Shown here piece after piece: positions 7,447 to 11,807 of a stretch of 11,807 nucleotides of DNA. Both the position numbers and the translations under genes were made by a program. The notes under the pieces were generated by a model, which worked only from the letters and a program-made list of their open reading frames with translations, had not been told where the DNA came from and ran no database searches. Positions within the stretch are counted from its first letter, which is position 1; each line of letters starts with the position of its first letter. Source of the DNA: an uncultured Bacteroidota bacterium (GTDB lineage Bacteria > Bacteroidota > Bacteroidia > Flavobacteriales > Flavobacteriaceae); contig CAILTC010000290.1 of NCBI GenBank assembly GCA_903837025.1, forward strand, positions 1 through 11,807, written 5' to 3'.

Positions 7447-8228
7447 AAAGTAATTGTGGTATGTAATGCCGTTTTGTCTTTCAACATTCGATGATGTCCA
7501 ATTCGTATTTTTTGAACCCCTTTCGACAAACTATTAAAACAGTTGTCCAACTTAGGAATCATTCCGGAATGAATCGCTTTTTCGGCTTTTAACTTGGAAT
7601 ATAATTCTTGATTTATGTTTTCGATTACTGATGAATCATCTTCGGCATCGTATAAAACGCCTGGTTTTTCGAAGCAATAATTTAAGGTAACTTCAAATAC
7701 TTCCGAAGCTGCAATCGCTAATTCACTAGCAATTGTATCGGCATTGGTATTTAATAATTGTCCTTTTTTATCGTGTGTTATGGCACAAAAAACCGGAACA
7801 ATTCCGTTCGATATTAAAGTTTCTAATAAAGGGGTATTCACTTTTTGCACATCGCCCACAAAACCATAATCTATCGTTGGGTGGTTTCTTTTGGTAGATT
7901 GAATCAAATTCCCATCGGCACCCGAAAAACCCATTGCATTTGTGTTATTGGCTTGCAATTGAGCCACGATATTTTTGTTGATTTCACCAGCATAAATCAT
8001 CACAACAACATCAAGCATTGGTTGGTCAGTAATGCGTCGTCCGTCAATCATTTGAGGGGTTAAACCAATACTTTGGGCCATTTTTGTAGCCGATTTTCCG
8101 CCACCGTGAACAAGGATTTTGTTGCCGCCAATATTCGAAAAATCAGCGAGAAACTGTGCTAGTTCTGTTGGATTATCGATGATGTTGCCACCAATTTTTA
8201 TAATTGATAAAGGGTTTTTATTTTGCAT
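7443..8228 (-). CDS. argB: N-acyl-L-glutamate kinase (acetylglutamate kinase family)
   Basis: Phosphorylates the gamma-carboxylate of N-acyl-glutamate in the second step of the cyclic arginine route. It belongs to the amino-acid-kinase fold, is cytoplasmic, and has 261 residues (usual 255-300). Motifs: KIGG (11-14, Lys11 stabilising the transferred phosphate), HGGGK (41-45), IDGRRITD (61-68), where the Arg binds the substrate carboxylate, LNTNADTIA (159-167) with the organising Asp164, and SGMIPKL (221-227) with Lys226. It lacks the N-terminal helix of arginine-inhibited hexameric kinases, so feedback by arginine at this enzyme is unlikely (inference from the family). The start overlaps the end of argF' by 11 bases and the stop overlaps argE by four. 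The acyl group may be succinyl rather than acetyl, following ArgF'. Confidence 0.95.
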   Translation of the reverse strand: MQNKNPLSIIKIGGNIIDNPTELAQFLADFSNIGGNKILVHGGGKSATKMAQSIGLTPQMIDGRRITDQPMLDVVVMIYAGEINKNIVAQLQANNTNAMGFSGADGNLIQSTKRNHPTIDYGFVGDVQKVNTPLLETLISNGIVPVFCAITHDKKGQLLNTNADTIASELAIAASEVFEVTLNYCFEKPGVLYDAEDDSSVIENINQELYSKLKAEKAIHSGMIPKLDNCFNSLSKGVQKIRIGHHRMLKDKTALHTTITL

Positions 8229-9168
8229 CTTTCAATATTTTTTGCAATACTAATTGAGCTGAATAGGTTCTATTATTAGCTTGTTCGATAACAATCGAAT
8301 TTTCGCTGTCAATGACTTCGTCAGTCACAATCATATTTCTACGAACAGGCAAACAGTGCATAAATTTGGCGTTGTTGGTCAGTTTCATTTTATCGGTAGA
8401 AACGGTCCAATTAGGATCCGAATTGGTGATTTGTCCGTAATCCGTGTAATTGCTCCAGTTTTTGGCATAGATAAAATCAGCATTTTCGAAAGCCTTATTT
8501 TGGTCGTATTCAATTTTAGAATCTTTCGTAATTTCAGGATTGAGCTCGTAACCTTCGGGATGCGTAATTACGAAATCCATGTTTTCCTGTTTTTGCATCA
8601 TTTCTACAAACGAATTGGGCACTGCCTGTGGCAACGCTCTAGGATGTGGTGCCCATGTCAAAACCACTTTTGGTCTGTGTTTGGTTTTGTGTTCTTCCAT
8701 CGTAATAGCGTCGGCAAGGGATTGCAACGGATGACCAGTACAACCTTCCATATTCACAATCGGAACGGTGGCATATTTCATAAAACCAGCCAAAACGGTT
8801 TCGGCATTGTCTTTTTCTTTGTCTTTTAATCCGGCGAAAGCTCTGATGGCAATGATATCGCAATATTGCGAAACGACTGCCGCTGCTTCTTTGATATGTT
8901 CCGATGCGCCAGAATTCATAATAGCACCGTCTTCGAATTCTAGTGTCCAACCTTCGTTGGTAAAATTCATAACCATCACGTTCATACCCAAATTCAAGGC
9001 CGCTTTTTGCGTACTCAAACGGGTTCTTAAACTCGGATTAAAAAACAACATTCCCAAGGTTTTGTTCTTTCCTAGTTTTTTATGTTTAAGCGGATTTTTT
9101 TTGATTCTCAACGCTTGTTTCACCCATTCTTGTAGTGAATCTATGTTTTGTACGGAGGTAAAGTTCAT
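8218..9168 (-). CDS. argF': N-succinyl (or N-acetyl)-L-ornithine carbamoyltransferase ArgF'
   Basis: Transfers carbamoyl phosphate to acyl-ornithine, giving acyl-citrulline. It has 316 residues in two domains. Carbamoyl-phosphate binding motifs are FFNPSLRTR (42-50) and HPLQ (146-149), and the amino-acid side has HCLPVRRN (271-278). It is clearly the Bacteroidota ArgF' type, not ordinary ornithine transcarbamylase: long stretches such as RLSTQKAALNLGMNV and LTWAPHPRALPQAVPNSF match the Bacteroides fragilis enzyme as I recall it. In the alignment ...SEHIKEA to PEHLLEA (B. fragilis) and EEHIAEV (Xanthomonas), the specificity residue is Ser89. Published swaps at this position (Xanthomonas Glu92 to Ser, Pro, Val or Ala) turn the acetyl enzyme into a succinyl enzyme, so Ser predicts succinyl-ornithine. 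RRNMIVTD also lacks the Lys found in Xanthomonas RRNVKATD. A dispersed repeat lies just before its ATG. Confidence 0.95.
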   Translation of the reverse strand: MNFTSVQNIDSLQEWVKQALRIKKNPLKHKKLGKNKTLGMLFFNPSLRTRLSTQKAALNLGMNVMVMNFTNEGWTLEFEDGAIMNSGASEHIKEAAAVVSQYCDIIAIRAFAGLKDKEKDNAETVLAGFMKYATVPIVNMEGCTGHPLQSLADAITMEEHKTKHRPKVVLTWAPHPRALPQAVPNSFVEMMQKQENMDFVITHPEGYELNPEITKDSKIEYDQNKAFENADFIYAKNWSNYTDYGQITNSDPNWTVSTDKMKLTNNAKFMHCLPVRRNMIVTDEVIDSENSIVIEQANNRTYSAQLVLQKILKDAK

Positions 9169-9182
9169 TGTAATTATTTTTT

Positions 9183-9236
9183 GGACGCAGATTAAACGGA
9201 TTCGCTAAAGCGAAGACACAGATAAAAAACGGATTT
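9183..9236 (-). repeat. hairpin-core repeat, copy A (before argF')
   Basis: On the minus strand it reads ...TTTTTTATCTGTGTC, TTCGCTTTAGCGAA, TCCGTTTAATCTGCGTCC and ends 14 bases before the argF' ATG. The central TTCGC-TTTA-GCGAA (9201-9214) is a perfect 5-bp hairpin. It is related to copies at 9316-9358, 9796-9844 and 10634-10688. The 79 bases between this copy and the 9316 copy are AT-rich with nothing recognisable. Confidence 0.8.
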
Positions 9237-9315
9237 TTATTATTTATGTTTTATTAAATTAAACAGTTTTAAGATATTTTTTTTATTTTATTAATTTCAA
9301 TAACAATATAAAATC

Positions 9316-9358
9316 AGTTTTTATTCACGTATGCAAAGCATCCGTATCATCTGCGTTT
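9316..9358 (+). repeat. hairpin-core repeat, copy C (next to the GxxExxY stop)
   Basis: It reads AGTTTTTATTCACGT, ATGCAAAGCAT, CCGTATCATCTGCGTTT on the plus strand. The core ATGC-AAA-GCAT (9331-9341) pairs although its bases differ from those of the other copies. It lies four bases from the GxxExxY stop codon and is inverted relative to copy A. Confidence 0.7.
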
Positions 9359-9362
9359 TATG

Positions 9363-9677
9363 TTATTTTCTATTATTTTCAAATATTTTTCTTCTGAATT
9401 CAGGTTTTTTTCCAAAGTTAAGAAGTAAGCCAACTTCGCAATCGGTTCCTCTTAAATAATTCAGAATTTGATTTTCAAAATCTTTCACAATACAGTCTGC
9501 AGCTTTCAATTCGAGTATGATTTTATCCTCAACCAGCAAATCAGCATAATATTCTCCAACTTCAATTCCTTTGTAATAAACTATAATTTTCTTTTGAGCT
9601 TCTACTTTATAACCTTTATTTTTTAATTCCAGATATAAAGAATTTTGATACACTTTCTCCAAAAATCCATAACCCAA
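9363..9677 (-). CDS. GxxExxY family protein (PDDEXK_3 nuclease-like fold), start region broken
   Basis: Member of the GxxExxY family, small proteins of unknown role with a PD-(D/E)XK nuclease-like core. Visible motifs are GFLEKVY (the name motif, residues 4-10 of this frame), the candidate active site ADLLVEDKIILELKA (Asp46, Glu56, Lys58), NYLRGTDCEVGLLLNFG (73-89) and KPEFRRKIF near the end. Coordinates give the open frame from a TTG codon. However, similarity clearly continues upstream as LLHEELTSTIIKTFYEVYNE to 9737, directly behind an in-frame TAA (9740-9738) that follows an ATG (9743-9741). The natural start therefore seems to be ATG followed by a stop at codon 2, and the full family length (about 125) fits that start. 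Either the gene is inactivated, a rare start is used, or there is a base error. It interrupts the proB-argF' run and is bracketed by copies of a dispersed repeat. Confidence 0.85.
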   Translation of the reverse strand: MGYGFLEKVYQNSLYLELKNKGYKVEAQKKIIVYYKGIEVGEYYADLLVEDKIILELKAADCIVKDFENQILNYLRGTDCEVGLLLNFGKKPEFRRKIFENNRK

Positions 9678-9795
9678 TTCATTATAAACTTCATAAAAAG
9701 TTTTTATAATTGTACTTGTTAATTCTTCGTGTAATAATTACATTTCAAAAAGTTATTTTTAAATTATCACAATATCTTTATCAATTACTAAAATC

Positions 9796-9844
9796 TGTTT
9801 TTTATCCGCGTTTTCACGAAGTGAATCCGTGTCATTTGCGTTCC
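9796..9844 (+). repeat. hairpin-core repeat, copy B (next to the proB stop)
   Basis: It reads TGTTTTTTATCCGCGTT, TTCACGAAGTGAA, TCCGTGTCATTTGCGTTCC on the plus strand. The core TTCAC-GAA-GTGAA (9813-9825) keeps five pairs while replacing the G-C pair of copy A by A-T. It ends three bases before the proB stop and is a direct repeat of copy C across the GxxExxY gene. Confidence 0.8.
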
Positions 9845-9847
9845 AAT

Positions 9848-10609
9848 CTATACTATCTTCGTAAAAGCAATTTCGTTTTTCAACGCTTTCAAAATAAAAT
9901 TATCTTCCAAGCCGTTGATGATCCAAGTTTCGATATTTGCTGCTTTGGCAATTGCTGCCGAATCGATTTTGGATTGCATGCCTCCCGTTCCGTGCGACGA
10001 TTTCGAATCGCCAATTTCCTTTTGCAAAAGCTGTAAATCCGTTACTAATTCGATGGTTTCGGGAACTTCGTTGTCGAAAGTTGCTTTGGTATAAATTCCG
10101 TTGGTATTGGTCGCAATTATCAGAATGTCAACATTTAATAAAACGGCTGTTAAAGCTGCTAATTTATCGTTGTCGCCAAACTGAATTTCATCTGTGGCAA
10201 CGGTGTCATTTTCATTAATAATTGGAATATAGCTATTTTTGACCAACACATTGATCGTGTTTACGATATTGAGCTTGGTTTGTTTTTTTTCGAAATCCGA
10301 ATACGAAAGCAAACATTGCGAGGTGTGTAAACCCAAATCGCTAAAATTTTCGTGATAAATCCGCATCAAATGAGGCTGACCAATAGAAGCCAAAGCTTGT
10401 TTTACAAAAACATCCTTGTCGTGATTGTCTAGTTTTACAAATTGTTTTGCCGCAGCAATGGCGCCAGAACTCACAATTATAAACTCATATTCGTCTTTTA
10501 AAGCGGCAATTTGCATACCAATATCCTCAATCTTTCCTCTCGAAATATGATTGGTTTCCTTTGTGAGCGTGTTGCTGCCTAACTTTAATAAGATTCTTTT
10601 TTTTGCCAT
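9848..10609 (-). CDS. proB: glutamate 5-kinase, PUA-less form
   Basis: Phosphorylates the gamma-carboxylate of glutamate, the first step of proline synthesis; its unstable product is passed to ProA. Amino-acid-kinase fold of 253 residues. Motifs: KLGSNTLT (9-16), VSSGAIAA (46-53), ASIGQPHLM (74-82), the substrate loop INENDTVATDEIQFGDND (131-148) and GTGGMQSKIDSAAIA (207-221). The E. coli enzyme (367 residues) adds a C-terminal PUA domain, which is absent here, so this is the short form. The frame stays open upstream to 10738, but those codons translate dispersed repeat DNA; the ATG at 10609 gives the family start MAKKRILLKLG, after an A-rich leader. It follows proA by 158 repeat-filled bases and ends beside a repeat copy. 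Confidence 0.96.
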   Translation of the reverse strand: MAKKRILLKLGSNTLTKETNHISRGKIEDIGMQIAALKDEYEFIIVSSGAIAAAKQFVKLDNHDKDVFVKQALASIGQPHLMRIYHENFSDLGLHTSQCLLSYSDFEKKQTKLNIVNTINVLVKNSYIPIINENDTVATDEIQFGDNDKLAALTAVLLNVDILIIATNTNGIYTKATFDNEVPETIELVTDLQLLQKEIGDSKSSHGTGGMQSKIDSAAIAKAANIETWIINGLEDNFILKALKNEIAFTKIV

Positions 10610-10633
10610 AATTTTATTCTTTTTGGTCGATTT

Positions 10634-10688
10634 GGACGCTGATGAAGCGGATTCGCTAAAGCAAAAACGCGAATAAAAACGGATTTTA
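10634..10688 (-). repeat. hairpin-core repeat, copy D (before proB)
   Basis: On the minus strand it reads AATCCGTTTTTATTCGCGTT, TTTGCTTTAGCGAA, TCCGCTTCATCAGCGTCC and ends 24 bases before the proB ATG. The core TTTGC-TTTA-GCGAA (10652-10665) pairs in RNA with one U-G wobble. Same orientation and similar position relative to the downstream gene as copy A before argF'. Confidence 0.8.
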
Positions 10689-10705
10689 ATTTTTTGAATA
10701 TGAAA

Positions 10706-10736
10706 TGCTTCGCCTGTTCGAGCAAGCTCTCGGGTC
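10706..10736 (-). repeat. 31-nt repeat module, copy 2 (between proA and proB)
   Basis: Its minus-strand reading, GACCCGAGAGCTTGCTCGAA then CAGGCGAAGCA, equals the module at 2028-2059 except for one missing A. Here it is not enclosed by ATTTCGAC arms and instead abuts copy D of the other repeat family. A 12-bp direct repeat, TCAAAAATCGTT, lies between it and the proA stop (10735-10746 and 10756-10767). Confidence 0.7.
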
Positions 10737-10767
10737 AAAAATCGTTAATATTCAATCAAAAATCGTT

Positions 10768-11807
10768 CTATCTAACCTGTCCTTCTCCGTAAATATACCA
10801 TTTATTGGTCACTAAATGCTGCAATCCTATTGGGCCGCGTTGGTGTAATTTGTCGGTGCTTATCGCCAATTCTCCGCCTAAACCAAATTGTCCGCCATCG
10901 GTAAATCGGGTAGAAGCATTTTGATACACGGCTGCACAATCTACTTGTTCCATAAATTGTTGCGCAATGTAGTTGTTTTCGGTAATAATTGAAGCCGAAT
11001 GTCCGCCACAGTATTGGTTGATTTTCGCAATCGCTTCTTCGTCAGAATTTACGATTCCGATGACTATTTTATAATTTAAAAACTCCTCATACCAAATCAA
11101 ATCCGATTCGATTGGAGGAATATTTGTTGCTTTTGAAATGCTTTCGTCACCCAAAACTTCAACCTTATATTTCTGCAATTCAGCAACCAAATGAGTTGCA
11201 AAATCGGACCAATTTTCTAAATTGGAATCAATCAACACTTTATCCAAAGCATTACAAACACCAATATTGGTTGTTTTTCCGTTGATGATAATATCCAATG
11301 CTTTTTGTAAATCGGCTTCCTTATTTACATAAACGAAATTATTTCCACGACCGCTGATAATCACCGGACAAGTCGCATGTTTCTTGGTAAAAGCAATTAA
11401 TTGTTCACCACCACGGGGAACGATTAAATCTACTTTTTGTGTTGGTTTCTCCAAAAAAGCTTGCGTTTCCTCCCGATTGTAATTCAAATATTCTACCCAT
11501 TCGGTCGAAATTTTATTTTCTTCCAACGCTTGATGCCACAATTCGACAATCTTCAAATTCGACAATAAAGATTCTTTTCCGCCTTTCAGCAAAATCTTAT
11601 TTCCCGATTTAAAAGCGATTCCGCCCGCCTCAACCGTTACGTCAGGTCTGGATTCGTAAATAATCATTATCGTTCCAAAAGCTGCTGTTTTGTTGATGAT
11701 TTTCATTCCATTTTCATGGTCGAAATGGAACCGTTCTACTCCAACAGGATCTTCTTGGCTTGCCAATTGCTGCATCGATAAAATCATTCCATCAATTTTG
11801 GCATCAT
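10768..11807 (-). CDS. proA: gamma-glutamyl phosphate reductase, N-terminus cut by the window edge
   Basis: NADPH-dependent reduction of glutamyl-5-phosphate to glutamate-5-semialdehyde, second step of proline synthesis; aldehyde-dehydrogenase superfamily, cytoplasmic. The frame is open through the window edge (DAKIDG precedes the internal Met at 11787), so that Met is not the start, and about 60 residues should lie outside, given a family length near 400-417. Visible motifs: YESRPDVTVEA (near 11655), LLKGGKES, LIVPRGG, the catalytic cysteine in GKTTNIGVCNALD (Cys codon 11256-11254), AVYQNASTRFTDGGQFGLGGE and LHQRGPIGLQ. The C-terminal end is normal (YIYGEGQVR, then TAG). It lies upstream of proB, the opposite order to the E. 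coli proBA operon, and is presumably co-transcribed with it and the arg genes. Confidence 0.97.
   Translation of the reverse strand, partial: DAKIDGMILSMQQLASQEDPVGVERFHFDHENGMKIINKTAAFGTIMIIYESRPDVTVEAGGIAFKSGNKILLKGGKESLLSNLKIVELWHQALEENKISTEWVEYLNYNREETQAFLEKPTQKVDLIVPRGGEQLIAFTKKHATCPVIISGRGNNFVYVNKEADLQKALDIIINGKTTNIGVCNALDKVLIDSNLENWSDFATHLVAELQKYKVEVLGDESISKATNIPPIESDLIWYEEFLNYKIVIGIVNSDEEAIAKINQYCGGHSASIITENNYIAQQFMEQVDCAAVYQNASTRFTDGGQFGLGGELAISTDKLHQRGPIGLQHLVTNKWYIYGEGQVR

Noticed and set aside
8281..9208. Open frames of 182 and 146 codons on the plus strand, and one of 103 on the minus strand, over argF'
   Set aside because: argF' is certain in its own frame, and these translations are His/Arg/Phe/Ser-rich without domain features.
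9710..10218. Plus-strand open frames of 108 and 93 codons near the end of proB
   Set aside because: They overlap proB and dispersed repeat B and have no recognisable features.
11785..11787. Met at 11787 as the proA start
   Set aside because: The frame continues upstream with DAKIDG, a conserved internal ProA segment, to the window edge.

Overview
The window looks like chromosome from a Flavobacterium-type member of the Bacteroidota. Three things suggest this: low GC; A-rich leaders with a candidate promoter of the Bacteroidota TTTG / TAnnTTTG type rather than strong Shine-Dalgarno sites; and an arginine cluster built around the Bacteroidota-type ArgF' transcarbamylase. The genus is an inference, since no rRNA or other marker gene is present.

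Left part, about 1-2120, plus strand: a very AT-rich accessory strip. It holds the possible tail of a gene entering from the left, a long stretch with no gene, and three small genes: an unrecognised 82-residue protein, a 129-residue protein with two membrane segments, and a 115-residue DUF4406-like protein. A 94-bp inverted-repeat element then separates this strip from the core genes.

Middle, 2121-4727, minus strand: the disaggregase ClpB, with its own candidate promoter. A strong Rho-independent terminator just upstream insulates it from the arginine operon.

Right part, 4971-11807, minus strand: a proline/arginine cluster read in the order proA (cut by the window end), proB, a GxxExxY-family gene, argF', argB, argE, argH. 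argF'/argB and argB/argE overlap, so these three are probably translationally coupled. proA and proB convert glutamate to glutamate-semialdehyde. argB, argF', argE and argH cover acyl-glutamate phosphorylation, carbamoylation of acyl-ornithine, deacylation of acyl-citrulline, and cleavage of argininosuccinate. In ArgF' the residue that decides acetyl versus succinyl substrate is Ser, which points to the N-succinyl version of the pathway. argC, argD, argG and the first acyltransferase are not in the window.

The non-coding joints of this cluster are full of repeats. Four copies of a ~50-nt repeat whose central hairpin changes sequence but keeps pairing surround the GxxExxY gene and sit before argF' and proB. 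A 31/32-nt module occurs both beside proA and inside the element next to clpB. A long hairpin occupies the argE-argH gap. The GxxExxY gene has a stop codon directly after its natural ATG. The repeats together with this nuclease-fold gene are the most unusual part of the window.
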